A stretch of 64,000 nt of DNA from Stromatinia cepivora (lineage: Eukaryota > Ascomycota > Leotiomycetes > Helotiales > Sclerotiniaceae): NCBI GenBank assembly GCA_014898415.1, contig RCTD01000013.1:1426001-1490000 (forward strand). The letters run 5' to 3'. Below the pieces are notes generated by a model. The model did not search any database and had not been told where the DNA came from. It worked only from the letters and a program-made list of their open reading frames with translations. A program made the translations under genes and the position numbers. Shown here in pieces: positions 23,856 to 37,932 of the stretch. The first letter of the stretch is position 1, and the number at the start of each line of letters is the position of its first letter.

Positions 23856-26218
23856 CAATTAATGAAATACTCTTTAAAATAATGTATAGATATTTATTCA
23901 TATTTAATTATATCGGCGAAAACATTAATACCGAAAAACGAGCGTTTATTGTATAAGAATGTATCGAATCATTAAACCAGGAAAAAACAAAACTAATAGA
24001 AATTTGAAATAACTCAATAAAGAAAGAATCAAAGAATAACAAAAAAGATTTATTTTAGTGATTTTATATCAATGATAAATTTATATTCAGTATCAAAAAT
24101 ATCAAATAATTATAATCCAAAAAGAAATTCTTTGATTGTTTTATAGGCCTTTTTATTATTATCAATATTATAAATAATAAATAAATATATAAATTAATAC
24201 TTCCATTATCATATAAAATATATAATGTTTTTTATATTTTATTATTCGAATTATAATTTGAATACGAAAATACTATTGATCTTTTGTTTCTCAAAAAAAT
24301 CGAAGAATATATAGAATATAAAATCGAAAAAATATTAATTCATAAAAAAAATAAAGAATATAATATCTAATATAATAAAAAGATTATCAATCAACAAAAG
24401 ATATATAAGAAACTTTACAAAACTTAATATATATTAAAAAGTATTTGGAGAATTACAAAAAAGAAAATATATTGCTATTACAATGATAACGAAAAACAAA
24501 GAAATAATATTATTAAAATATATTATGAAGACAAAAAAGATTCATATTTATATTAGAAAATTAAAATACTTATATTTAAAAACCTTTATATAATCTATTT
24601 ACTTTAATATATTATTAAAAATATATTATCTTCATTTTGTTATTAGATATTTGTATTTCCTTTATTTTCGTATCTCTTTTTTCAACAATCCATTTTCATT
24701 TATATTATTCAAATCCTTATCAATATCCAGTTTTATTGATTGATAGAATATTCACCGAATATATTTTTCGATAATAAAATGCTGATAGAAAATTTATAGA
24801 ATTATTACGAAAATAAATATAAAAAGAGATTTATTTATATTTCATAATCGAAATCTAAGAAATCCATTAATATTTAATCATTGATTAATTAAATTCAATT
24901 CATTATATTCATTATATTAATTCAAAAGTTCTTTCATCAATTAATTATATTTACTTAAAACAATATTCACATTATTACTATTGAAATCCTTCAAAAAATC
25001 GAGATCTTCAATTTAAACTATTGATTTTGTATTATAAATATTATTGACTTTATTAAAGCTACCAATATTTCTCGATAATCGATCGAAAATATTATATTCG
25101 TTTTAGGGATTGGATTTAGTTTACCAAAACTTATCGGAAATGGGAATAGTATATTAATCATTAAAATCTTTTCTTTCTTAAATCTTTTGGAATTTGATAA
25201 TTGAATATCAAATTGTTATAGATCTTTATTATCGTTATTAAAGAATTCAATTGATTTTAATGCTTTTCTTTTAATAAAAATCTATTTAGAAGTTTTTCTA
25301 ATAAATTTCGTTTTGATTATTCGAGATACAATAATTTATAATTTCTTTGTTAATATTTTATTAATACTTTAAATACTTTCGATCTTATCTTTAATTATCT
25401 TTCGATATCCCAATTTCGCTAATAAAATACAAATAAATTTCAACGATTTGAATTGAATCGAAAAAGTTTCAGGGATTTCTTTCTTATCCTCTTTATTAAT
25501 AATATCTTCCAGTTTATCTTTATTCATTAGTTTATTTATAAACTATTAATATAATTATACAATTATTAATAAGAAAAATAATAAATTATATCAAATATAT
25601 TAACAAAATATCGCTACAAATCTATAAATATTTCTATCAACTTTATCAATTTCTTTATCTATATATTTAATATCAATATAATTTCTTTTATATTATAATA
25701 TAACTATATCAAATTATATTTCTTTTATTTGCAAAAAAAAGTTTTTACTCTTTATATGAATTTGGTTTACCGATCCTTCAATTTCCCTAATAATATAATC
25801 TTTTCGGACAAATTCATTTCGGCTGTCTGCTATTTGTAATGAAATTATAATAAACGATTTATTACAGAATTAATATCTTTTGACAGTATTATATAGGGTT
25901 TCTTTTTTCGGGTATATTCTATATATATAAGATCAGATCCTTTGGGAAAAAAGCATTCTTTATTTATTATTTCTTTTTTAAATAAAGATTTCGTATTATT
26001 ATAATAAGCAATATATTTAGTATAACGAAAATATATAAAATATATAAATTATAAAGATATATAAACCAAATATATTATCAATTCAGAAAAAGATTGAAAT
26101 ATAATAAAGAAAATAATAAAAGTTTTAAAATATGATATTACAATTGCAACAAAGAAATTACAAAAATTCGAAAATGAAATTCTAAAGAATTTATATAATC
26201 TTCAAAAAGTAGATTATA

Positions 26219-26462
<244 letters not shown>

Positions 26463-26594
26463 GTTTATCTTTTTATTTATTATACAAAAATAATTATATA
26501 TTATAATTATATTGTTGATCAATAGCTCCCTACAATTACAAATGTATTAATAATTCATCGACTTCTTGAAAGCGAAACCCCGAAGGAAAGATTT

Positions 26595-26886
26595 TGTTAC
26601 AATTGCTAAAAAGATATTATTAATAAAATTAGAAAACTCTATAAGGAAACAGTTTTATTATTAAAAACAAATATACAATCAATGGTATATTATTGTTCGA
26701 TTAGAAATTTCTGCAAAATCTTTGTATTTACTAAATTCTAATATATAATTAATAATTTATTATTGTTCCAATATTGTTCTTTATTGAACTTAAAAGAAAA
26801 AGGTTTTTTTAAATAGAAAAAGAATAATGAAAAGTTTTACGATTGTTTTAGAACTAATTGATTCTTTGCCATTTGTGACTCTGACA
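26595..26886 (+). repeat. D/E-related LTR remnant E2, inverted relative to E1
   Basis: Reads TGTTACAATTGC...GTGACTCTGACA. Its reverse complement starts TGTCAGAGTCACAAATGGC, matching LTR E1 (TGTAAGAGTCACAAATAGC) over roughly the first 65 bp before diverging. A purine-rich tract precedes it. Solo LTR or 3' LTR of a decayed element; no duplication was matched. Confidence 0.5.
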
Positions 26887-28150
26887 GTTAACAATATTAA
26901 TTAAGTTACAAAATTATAAATCTTTATTTTGAGGTTTATAGTCTTTTTTTACATCTTTTCTGAATTCTTTAATATATCAATATCTTATATTTATTCGTTA
27001 ATTCGAATAAAGGTTTCTTATTCTGAATATTTTAATAAATGATTATTATAATCTTTATAATTTTTTGGAATCTTAGAAAAAAAATTTAAATATTTATTTT
27101 GTTTTTTATTACAATTATAAACTTTTAAAGATTTTCTTAAAGAAATACAAAAGAAAATTATAATAATTAATTTTTCTTATAAATTTAAAATTATTTTAAA
27201 AAACCTTTATATATTAATTTCAAAAAATTATATTCTAGTATTTTGATTTATTATATCTATAAGAATTTCTAATAAGTTTATTAAATCATTTAATAATATT
27301 AACTGAACCGATGGTTATATGATCACGTGATATATTAATAATATAATTTAATATTATTAAATTTTATTATTATATAAAATTTTGATCATATATCATATTA
27401 TAATGATTTATAATGGAATAGAATGTGATGGAAGCATATAGAACTTTCTTATTTCTAAGGTTAAATATTATTGATTATTATTTCATTTTATTATATAAAA
27501 TAATTCTATAAGATTCGATTTAAATCGATCTTATCTATAATTATAGAATATTATAGAATTTCATAGAATCTTATCAAATATTATAAATAAGAAGATTTTC
27601 TTCAAAGAATTCTTCAAAAAACAAACAAAATAAAAATTCAATATTCAATACATTTATATTTTGATTTCAATTTTATCTCAATCATTATATATTCGATCAC
27701 TCTTTAAGCTATATATCTAAGTCTTCCATTATAATAATAGTAAATAATATTATTATTATATTATTCACTCTTATTAACCGATCAACCTCCTCCAAGAATA
27801 TCAAATAAAAAACCAAATAAAAAAAATTGAAAATATTTATTTTAATAAAGGAATATTTCTATATCAAAATTAAAAATATATTATAAATTGATTGAATCAA
27901 TATGAAAGCTTTAATAGAAAAATATTATTAAATAATATTTATAATCTATATAATTAAGTGGTTTTCTTAGATTTATAAAATTAGGGTATATAAAAATTAA
28001 TTAATGGAAATGGATTCTAATTTTTATATATAAAAATCTTTAGATTATTTTGTCTTTATATTCTTCGGGAGATTCGGAACCCTATATAGAGCCTCCTCCT
28101 TCGGACGTAAAATACTATCATTATCATTATCATCATCCTTTTACTATTAG
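26887..28150. other. AT-rich edge of the repeat compartment
   Basis: No frame, no recognised repeat. Composition changes within about 28,050-28,210, where the first CG-containing segments (CGGGAGATTCGGAACCC, CTCCTTCGGACG) appear. This is the boundary to the gene compartment. Confidence 0.6.
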
Positions 28151-28533
28151 AAAATTCACACTAACTTCATTATCAACTTCTCAAATTTAAATTCACTAAA
28201 ATTTACTGTTTTTTTTGTTCAATACTATCAAGTCTTTTTATTTTTTGTTTTTCAAAATAATTTGTATTTTATTCATGAACCAAACTCCAAAGAAAATGTG
28301 TGGATACTCATCTGATTCGGTTTCAGTTTTTTTTTGGGGGCGAGCCAGCGCTCTTGGTGGTTGTAGGGAAGGAATTTCAAATTTCAGAAACTGCCTGCAG
28401 ATATAAGAGTCAATCTAATCAAACTCCAACGCCGCAAAGAAGCCAAGGAAGAAATAGAGTTTTTTGGGGGGGTTTTCTTTTGGTTTTTTATGCGGTTATG
28501 TAAGAAGGGGGAAAGAAGAAAACTCCAAATCCA

Positions 28534-29373
28534 CTACGCCAATTCAAAAACCAACACATCAGTCCCAAAACTCCCCGGAATATAATTCCAAACATGAATC
28601 TTGTCCACTCGTTTCCCCCCCAAACTCTCCGCATGATCTGTACACATCCTAGCAACCGGTATACCATTATCCGTCCCCATCAATATCTTAAAAAAAGAAG
28701 TAGTAGTACCCGTGGCCGAATATGTAGCTTTCGCACCTAAGTAAAGTTGATGATCCGAGAAATCTGTTTCAAGCAAATCTTCAATCGTGTTGTGTGTACC
28801 TTCATTAACGATCGGGCCACGAATAATAAATTTCAGATTTTTCATCTGATCGCCTGCTCCGCTTCTGCTGTATGCATTGCATGCATCGCGCCAGGATTGA
28901 TACATGAGTTCGCTGTTGTAGAGACGAGGGATATTTGTACCTATGTCAGCTTGTGTGTTTGAATTTGTTACTATCATCGTTCCTGCCTAGGCGGATACGA
29001 TGGTGCTGGCTACTGTACCTACAGAATCATATGCCAAGTTGCCTAGCCTGCTCGCAACGCTTTTGGTATAAAAATTGTATGCGGACCAGTTAGAGGTATC
29101 GTCGATGTTGAGAGCGGGATCGGCTAGAATTTCGGCCATGAAGCCGTCGTAAAGACTTCCGGCGTTGCGAACTTCGTTGCTTCCTCCTAGGTTTGCGTAT
29201 CTGATGCTCCAATCTGGATATGAGGTTTCGTTGCGAGGGTCGGAGTCAATTGCGTCTATGTTGGCGGTAACTGCGGTTTGGCCTCTTCGGTGGTATTGCT
29301 CTTGTGAAAGAACCTGTTCGCCATCTACACTTGGGTATCGATTCACAACAAATTGTCTATGAGCGCCGTTCAT
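28534..29373 (-). pseudogene. unrecognised gene interrupted by one in-frame TAG
   Basis: The chosen start is ATG at 29,373 (context CAAAC-ATG-A, protein MNGAHRQFVVNRYPS). The frame runs 128 codons to a TAG at 28,987-28,989 and then continues in the same frame for 150 codons to TAG at 28,534. The second half includes MIVTNSNTQADIGTN and ends DVLVFELA. Both halves read like ordinary soluble protein (mixed hydrophobic, Gly/Asn-rich, no signal peptide), so one nonsense mutation is the simplest view. TAG could derive from CAG or TGG by a CpA-to-TpA change, the RIP type, and the gene is the nearest to the RIP compartment. No family is recognised. Alternatives are a readthrough product, an unnoticed very short intron, or an upstream exon beyond 29,373. 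Confidence 0.6.
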
Positions 29374-32300
29374 GTTTGCTAGAAAGGTGGGGTTACTACC
29401 TAGTTTCTTTAGATTCAATGTTTGTTTACAGAGAACTTTCGTAGATACTAGTTTGTAGATGCTATGTATGATGAACAAGGAATTGTATGATGGACAATAA
29501 GTCGACAATCAGCATTATGAGTATATTTATCCTTGCAGGATTGTACTGTTGTTCAATTGTTCGGGTGTTGTTACTACCTTGTTTTGTAGCCACAATGAAA
29601 ACAACTTAGAACAAAGGCTACATTGTTGAAGCCCGAGTACTGTAGCAAATTTCTGGCAGCTAAGGCTTTATAATCCCATGAGCGAGTATAAAGTGCATAT
29701 CCCAACTGACAGCTAACTAATCAACAAGGAAAGACAAGATTTCCACAATCTTAAAAATAATTTCAAAAAAAATTCAAGAACAATTTCGAAAGATTTTATA
29801 AATACCAAAAGAAACCCAATTATTCTCTTTTCATATACCATATTAAACAATAAAAACAATCCTAAAAGGAATCCAAATTCTCATATATTTAAAATCAAGA
29901 AAGTCAAAATAAAATATAATTACAAACCCCAACCATCCCATATATTCTATTTATCCCAAAGAGTAAAGTAATTAATTATATACCAAGGTAAATGGACTTG
30001 ACAGGTATGAATTCTATTAACTTAGGAAGTATGTATCCCTTCCAATCTTTTCGCGTTTTCTAAATATTTCTACTCAAATAGAAAGCTAGCTAGCAGTCGT
30101 GGGAATATTTACACATGTTTCATGTTATAGATACCAATCTTCACATTACTGCAGCATGCTCAATATACCATCCCCCCCCACTGGTACATGGATATCAAAA
30201 CAAAGAATGAAAGACGAAAGAGGAAACAAGAAAAAAAAAATTGAGCACCTCACTCCATCCATATACAAAGCCCAAAACCCACCCCACCCTTCCACTCAAG
30301 ATCAAATCCTGACTTGAAGAAAATTACACAATACACAATCACATAATCACAACATGTACACTCAGCAGCACCTCAGCAAAAGCCGACTACTCCGCCGCAC
30401 AAAGCGGAACGAGAAACCATCTCAAAGATAAGGAAGGTATCAAGAGTGAAGATAAAGAAAAAAGACGAATAGGAATGCTTTAACGAAGAGCTTACTTACA
30501 CTCCAACTCTCAAACCATAGTGCACGGTAGCATCCCTGGAATTTATGGATCGAATTCATGGGTCAAATCCATGGGTCATGGGTATTCTTATGTATTAGTA
30601 AAGTAATGCAAGGCTGCGAGCTGATGAATAGGCGAAACAAGCGAAAGTTTATTTACGGATGTAGTTCCCCGGCTCATGATGATGATAAGAGGCTGTGAAA
30701 TAAGTAGTGTGGTTTGATGATGAAGACTTTCCCTATATTTATAGAAATATCCAAGATTGTGACCGGGGAGAAGATGTTTTGGAATTGGAGAGTTTGATGC
30801 TATTATCGGCTGTTAATTGAGAATATTGTGACTATTTTGTTCTCAAGCTTGGTCGTTTTATGATTAAGATCCAAGTTGATAGATATTCAAGAATGTCGCT
30901 CAATGAAGCGAATTAGTTTAATGCCGCAAGACTCGAGCCTTCTTTACTCATAGCTGATGAGGAGAAGATCTCCAATGAGATCTACGTGTGAACTTAAGTA
31001 TTTTCTTGCCAGATGAAACTATCCATGGGGTGGGTGGAGTGCAGGCTACCGGTCTAATTCGTCAAAGTAATCAGCTTGATGTATTTTAGGCCTGACAACT
31101 AGGAACAGGACATGAAATCTTGATCATACTCATGCGATCACTATATGTTGCATGATTATGAGCCAAGTCCTTTCCGCAAGAATACGCCACTATACACGAA
31201 AACCCTGCCATCATATCACAAAGAAGGGATAAGGAGTTCACTTAGTAAAACTCAACAATCAAGTATTCGTAATATCTAACGCCACCCAGAAGGGGTTGAT
31301 GAACTGGTGTCTGGAAATAACTATCTAGATCTAGGGAAGGTGGCTAGAAAGAAGAAGAAATTCAAAGGGTATGTAACTGACAAGTATTGCCACATAGAGG
31401 AACGTCATCATCAAGGAGGAGTCATGAAAGAACCATACCCCTTGAACAAGGGAAGATACTGGACGTGTAGAACTATACTACATGTGAACTCAAACTTCAG
31501 ATTTCAATAAAGTTTCTGTAGTTTCACCTCGAAAACAATGAGTCGGAGAACTTGAGAATGAGGAGCGTTAAGCATTGTTCTGATCTCTAAGAAGAAAGCA
31601 CAGCACGCTCTGATGTTCCGTCCCTTGTTTCTGCGCCCAGAAGACTCAAGTTCAAAATGAATGCCATGATACCGTCTGGCGTATATTGAGATGACCTCTC
31701 CGGCGTGCCTCATTTGGTAGTACTTGCGAATGTGAATGAGCTAACAATTGTATAGCAAGGATGATTAGCTTTGACTGTGGCAAAGTCCTTCCATAGCGCT
31801 GTGAAGTTTCTCCGTTGCTGACAAAGTACATCATCGACGATGAGGAAAATGTGCATCGACTACCGAACGTGCAGCTGTGAAGGTAACAAGGATAGCGATA
31901 TTAGAGGGGAGTACATCGTATACGAGGCTATATAAATTGTGTGACACCCCACTTAGATGCGCCATTTGGCATGGTTGATCTGCGAACTAGATCATACAGG
32001 AGAGCTCATGCAAGTTCTCGCTCTTGGGTTTAACTAAGTCAAGACGAGGCCAAGACGTTATTCCCATGGTAAAATAATGTATAAGAAGGAATATGAATGA
32101 GGAGAGCATATGAGATGCTATGGAATGGAGTCCGTGGTGAAGGGGAGAATTGTCGAGGAGGAAGAGAGGGGCAATTGGGAACGGGTGAACTACTCAGGCG
32201 GGTCTTTGATGAAGGTTGTGAGGGCCAGGCAAATGCAAGCGACCTTATCAGCATTACTATGGTATTTTGGAAATTCGAATTTAAAGTTTCTATAATATTT

Positions 32301-35300
32301 AAAATAAAATCTATGAAAGTACAACGATTTTTGGAATGAATCTTTGATAAGTTCGTTTACTTTGGTTATTAAATTTTTTGAAATTGAATTTATATCGAAT
32401 TTCAAACTTGATGAGTTTTGATTGGTTTTGGTAAAGGAATTCGTTACTCACCAAAAACCCGCCTGGGTAGATAGTGGAGAATTAGGCCCCACCCATAAAG
32501 GCGGAGTGGAGTGAAATGTCTGGGATGGAATAATCCGAAGTACCCGCTAAGCATTCATTTGGGCTAAAACGTTGAAACTCAATAAATGACAGCGGTTCCG
32601 CGGCGCGCTTTGACGGGTCACAAAAGTCTAGAGTTTCGGTTCTTCCCCATTTCATTTCTTGGGTCAATGGATGTCCGAGGACGAAGGGGCAATTCTTGCT
32701 TATGCTTATATATGGAAGTCTTTATGATATCCGGCGAAAGAATTTTGTGAAATAGGCTTATATTATGTTTCCTGTTCAAGGTAAAATTCTGTGCAAGGGA
32801 CTTTGACTACAACACAAGTGGGCCGTCTTACGAAAAAGATATTTAAATTCCTAGATGCTATTTGAAAATGGTACGATAATAATACCGATTAAGGTTTGTT
32901 GTCCGATTCACTCTGGGTGATCAGATTTGAGGACTAGTCAAAAAGAGAATGGGAGTTAGGTTACCTAGGTTCTTTTCAGTAATGACTTATAACGTCGGCG
33001 AATGCGATTGGATTGAAGATTGGTAACATTTAAAACATGGATGAATATACATGATGGATATGTTTTACACTTGAGAAGCAACATTGTCTACTATTTTAAG
33101 GGTACTTTTACGAAACAAAGCACAATGACGTGAAAACAATGACTGGCCAGCCTAAAACTGCCCCGTACAGTCTACATGATTTAAGTTGTAGGATGGTCTC
33201 GAACACCAGCGCGTTTTCCGCGATGTTTAGTATAATGGATTATTGCTGAGCGAAAGCCTTGAGGAAAAGCCAGAATACTTCGTCGGCGTTAGATACTGCC
33301 ATGCATTTCTTTTTCTTTTAGCGCGACCACTACGGCCCGCGCGAGTAAGGAAATTCAAGGATTCTCCAGCTCGCAATGGATCACCTCCACGGCCCAGGAG
33401 ATAGATTTTGCTGGGGCTGGTTCTTTGCCTTTTCTCCTTGGGAAAACCGGCAAAAATCGATTCCAAACGTAAAAGCCATGTCAACAAATGTGAGTAACAA
33501 GTTGAATTCAAATAATCTCCAAGATGATGCAATAGGGTCGTCACAGATCGCGTTCTAGCCACGTTTCTGCAGTGAAATATTAGGGACGAACCTAAAAGGT
33601 TGAAGTTTGCGAATTGAGTTGGAATGGTCCAAACGCGCAAATTTTAAGAACTTTTATCAAATTCGAACCTTACATTAGCTGATGCATGTAGGAGACCTGT
33701 CATTTAGATAACATGCATCAAAAAGTTCATGAAAATAGAAATTTTGTATGGTAGATCCGGAGCGACCTGGCGCTCAATAACCCCTGTGTTGTCTCTTCCC
33801 AACCCTGAAATTTTTGATGGAGAACCCGCCCTGTCTCATAATCAACCACTCAGAGAGTAAAGACGAACCTATTAGCACCAACGAAGAACAACTAAACCAA
33901 TCTTGGTAGAAAAATAGTACTGCCCTGCCTCATAAACTTATGTTTGACCCGCCTCTGCCTATACTATAGAACACCGATTTCTTTTTGTGTGGCAAAAGGT
34001 GGCTTGTTGACCACTTACTTGCACTTGCACTTGCTTTTTGAACAAACTGAACAAACTGAACATCTGAGCCTCGAGCTCGATTGCTACATATCAGTATCCC
34101 GTTGCAGAATTTGTCCAAGGAGACTCGTCATACGATGAGATCACTCTCGAGATGCGGTATCTGCGAATGTGATGCTCAAGCCCTAAGGTTCGTGTTCCAC
34201 AGCAAAAGAGGTTGATTACACAAAAGATGACCATGTGAGATGAATGGTTTGTTGATGGCGATATTTGCATGGTTCGCAATCAGATGTTTGGGAGCCTGTA
34301 GGGGTTTCAATTCGAGGATTATGCAACCGCACAGACCTTGAGATGTCGACGTGAGGATATTATTTGATATTGGATACGATTGTGATGTTGAAATAAAGAG
34401 GGGGAACGTCTGTGCGAAAGCCTCCTAGACCAGGGAACCTTTAGGTTTTGATGTAGTAAATTTTTAGGCATGACAAACATATTTCCTGTTTCGATTCGGC
34501 ACCAAATGGAGGATTCGGGAGTCTGTGCAAAAGTTTAGTGATGATTGATAACCGGGTGAGACTCATGAAAGGGTTAGAACTACTTTAAAATAGATAAGAG
34601 AGGAGTGAAGTAGACGGACTTGTTCTTACCAAGTACGTACCGGTAGGGTAGGGTATGTTAAGTGGTCGGAAAGGAATTGAAATTAGACGGATACATAGCA
34701 GAACTGGTGAGATGTGTGATGAATAGATAGATAGGTATGTGAGCGGATGTGTGAGTGGATGTGTGATTGTATTGTGTGAATGACTGCATGAATAAATGAA
34801 CGAACGCTCATAATGCATTATCTACCCTAGGTAGGTAATGAATAATATCAGTTGACAACGGATTATACCCTTCATCTTCGATAATGCGGGTAATTGAAAT
34901 TGTTGACGCAAATAAGATTTTGATGATTGGGATGAATTAGGTTATGTTTCGAGTTCGTCTACTCTGTACAAGGAGATGATTAACAGATTAACAGAACTAG
35001 GTAAGATCTTACATCCGCACAGACACATATCACTACAGACGATAAGATAGAGAGAGAAGAGAGAGAAGAGAGAGAAGAGAGAGAAGACAATACAGAGTAA
35101 AGACAACAGCCAACAGCTCATCCTACTACTTACCTAGGTAACTTGATTACTCACAGTCACACATTTATAAGTTATATTAATACAAGTACTAATTTGTCGG
35201 CGGGGTATTTTATTGCGCGCTTCTAGGTTCTCTTAACCCCCTTCCGCCGCATTCGGTAAGAAACTCCACAAATTTCCATTTCCCGTATTCTTTAATGAAA

Positions 35301-35700
35301 ATTGTAATTTGAACTTTATTAACCTTATTAACCTATATTTAACTATTCGGAGTGCCTTCTACAACCGGTCTTTCACAATTTGACGTTTGAATTCATTGAT
35401 CAGCTTCTGGTTTGTTTCAAGATCCATCAGACTCGTTCGCTTTCCTTACAAACGAATGAAACGCCCCCCGTGTGTAGCCACAATTGCAAAGAATCAAGAA
35501 TCAAAAGATTGATAGGAACATGCAGCCAGCCGTCCGTGAACTTGCTAGGGGCAATATCCACCAGCAAACATGGTAACAAAACAAGGTAAGATCTACAAAT
35601 CTACAATACTTGATTTCACGCGACAACCATATTCAATGAAGAAAGAATATTCAAAATACTGTCGTACTCGACGTCTGTCTGAATATCTAATCTAACCCAT
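29374..35700. other. long gene-poor stretch of normal composition
   Basis: No convincing gene. Small open frames (for example 33,227-33,640 minus, 31,307-31,510 plus) lack motifs, codon consistency and partners. Short repeats occur: a GAGAGAAGA run near 35,047-35,085 and TTGCACTTGCACTTGC / AACTGAACAAACTGAAC near 34,018-34,060. It may hold unannotated non-coding transcripts or fast-evolving genes that cannot be recognised by eye. Confidence 0.4.
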
Positions 35701-35802
35701 CATTCAGACTCAAAGGGTAGCTACTCCGCATAGTCAACATTATGGTGCCAGCATTCAGACTCAAAGGGCAGCTACTCCGCATCGTCAACATTATGGTGTC
35801 AG
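35701..35802. repeat. 51-bp tandem duplication
   Basis: Two adjacent 51-bp units (35701-35751, 35752-35802), each starting CATTCAGACTCAAAGGG. They differ at only three positions (T/C, A/C and C/T), so the duplication is recent. Confidence 0.92.
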
Positions 35803-36270
35803 CACTCATACTCACTGAAAGCGGATCGGCCCACTCAAACTCACATCCATTTTGATGAAAGCTTCAGATTTCACCCCATAATTCTCGCAAGGTTAGACTT
35901 ATTGGGTTGAATTCCCAGGTACTTGAGGATTGATCCCAACCCAAAGTACCGGGTCATGGTTACATAGTTCATTGGATGGGTAATATCGTGAGAACGTCAC
36001 TTGCACTACACTCGTAGTATGGGACAGATTTCGAGCCCCAGCAATAGAGATTGTTGATGAGATCCGCCCAGCATCATTTCGCAACCTATCTCACGCGAAG
36101 TTTGTAAAGTTGGCGTCTCACGAATCTCCCCCATACGAGATTCAATATTTGTGTTTGTTACTAATGTCAATGCACATACACTCAAGACTGACTGAGGTGC
36201 GATGTGTGAATCAGAATAATTACCACACTAAAAGCTTGTTTCCGCACTTATACGTTTATCGATATGTTTT

Positions 36271-37419
36271 TTACATTCGCCACAAGTTGTGGCAATCACC
36301 ACACCATGCGTCGCGATTTTCTCCTGTTTGCAACTCTTCAGCATCATATCTAAACTCGAAAAGATTGGGGAACCTAAATTCGCACTTGTTTGTCACTATT
36401 TTGGTCCGGAAGCAGCGTCCTGCGCAGCTTTCACGGTTTAGATCCAACCATTGGAGAGATTTTGCAAGGCTTTCAGCCCTCGACAAGGGTTTATGAAATG
36501 CAACACAAGTTAATCTGACACGGCCATATCCGTACAAGAACCATTTCCACGGGATCAAGCCGTCCGCCCCGGGCTTAGCATTGCATATTATATTGGCTCG
36601 CTATCTACCCCCATGGCATATCACAACTCTTTTGTTCTAACCCAGCGCAAGATTTACCGTCTAGATGGGCATATGTTGTATGCAGTTTGTTCAACCACAC
36701 ATAAGGCTGTTTAGATTCGAACGAAATGCCCCTCTTCCCTATGATCATGAAATCAACAATTGTCTCGATCGTTTGCTACTGTTTGCTCCACTATCCTAAA
36801 TTAAGTCACCATATATGCACGGATCCAACTTGGCTTCGCGGCGAGCTTTCCGAGCTCCGCTAATTTATCACACTTTCTATCACAATTTGATATGTCTATA
36901 TTTCGCATTTCCGCTAGCTTGTTGTTATATACATACCGATCCGATAATATGAGCCGATCGAACTCTAGGCTGATAGGCTGAGCCAGATCTGACCCAGCTA
37001 AAGTAATGGGCGTTTCGTCATAATTCATACGGTCCAAAATGTTCGATTCATTAAGCCACTTTAAGCAAGGTCAAGTTCATCCCCCCCCCACGAGATCTCC
37101 TTCCCGTCTGTACCATGGATTTAATCCCAGTTCTTATGTCTTCACTCCCTTGAGATCTGCTCGGTGCCTCGCAAGATCCTTGAACCATGGGGCCTTTGAC
37201 CTCTTTCGAAAGATACTGGTAGCAGATCCCTTTCATCAGAAGCCTCAGCGCCACATTACAGTATGTTCGCAAGGCAGCCAATGCTGCCTCGAAATCTGAC
37301 GTGCTGGCACCTTCTTGGATGGGTGCCCATATTAGTTTCCGATTGGCTATCACTACATCTACAATGTCTTCGAACTTGCAACCTTGGGCTGGTTCTGGTA
37401 CGGACCCTTGCCAGTGCAT
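36271..37419 (-). pseudogene. cluster of three open stretches, possibly one broken or multi-exon gene
   Basis: On the minus strand three open stretches follow each other: 37,419-37,051 (starts MHWQGSVPEP, contains FEDIVDVVIANRKLIWAP and FEAALAALRTYCN), 37,037-36,801 (MDRMNYDETPITLAG, LILSDRYVYNN) and 36,558-36,271 (ends CGDCHNLWRM). Their amino-acid texture is more protein-like than other shadows in this region. I could not join them by convincing splice sites and recognise no domain. It could be a decayed gene or chance. Confidence 0.25.
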
Positions 37420-37932
37420 TCACCCTTTTTGGGATATCTCTCTTCTATGGGGAACAATTAAGCAGTATACAGTGATGATACTAGTGGATTGCCAGCCTTG
37501 TCTGTTTTTGTTTCACTATCATTGCCTCCCCGGTCAACGTCACTCTATTGGTATAGTTCGAAGTGTGCTATCGCTCTGTACAACCTGACCTACCGGCAGT
37601 TCTACCAGTAGTGGGGAATAAGTCTATATGAATCAATCTCCCTCCATTATATTTAAGGTTGGAAAAGACTCGCCCAGATCATCATAAAACGTATTTATTT
37701 CCAAACAACCCAAAGATTTTGCGCACATACAAGTACTGAACATATTCCATTCTTAAATAAATACCCTTGCTCAACGACTTCAGTCTCTTCGATTAGTTTC
37801 GGTGCATATTGTCTTAATCACTTCACGTTACCCTCCAGCCTTTTGGTCAACTAAGCAAAGAATCAACTTCAGTTCAACCTTTTCACTTTCAGCAAACCGA
37901 AGTCTTGCAGTACGTAAGACAAAGCCAGTAAA

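Noticed and set aside
23614..23901. Overlapping Tyr/Ile/Leu repeat frames
   Set aside because: Produced by the (TAATA)45 array; no start context or partner exon.
33227..33640. 137-codon minus-strand open frame
   Set aside because: No domain, Ser/Arg-rich chance texture, overlapping open frame on the other strand, no splice partners.
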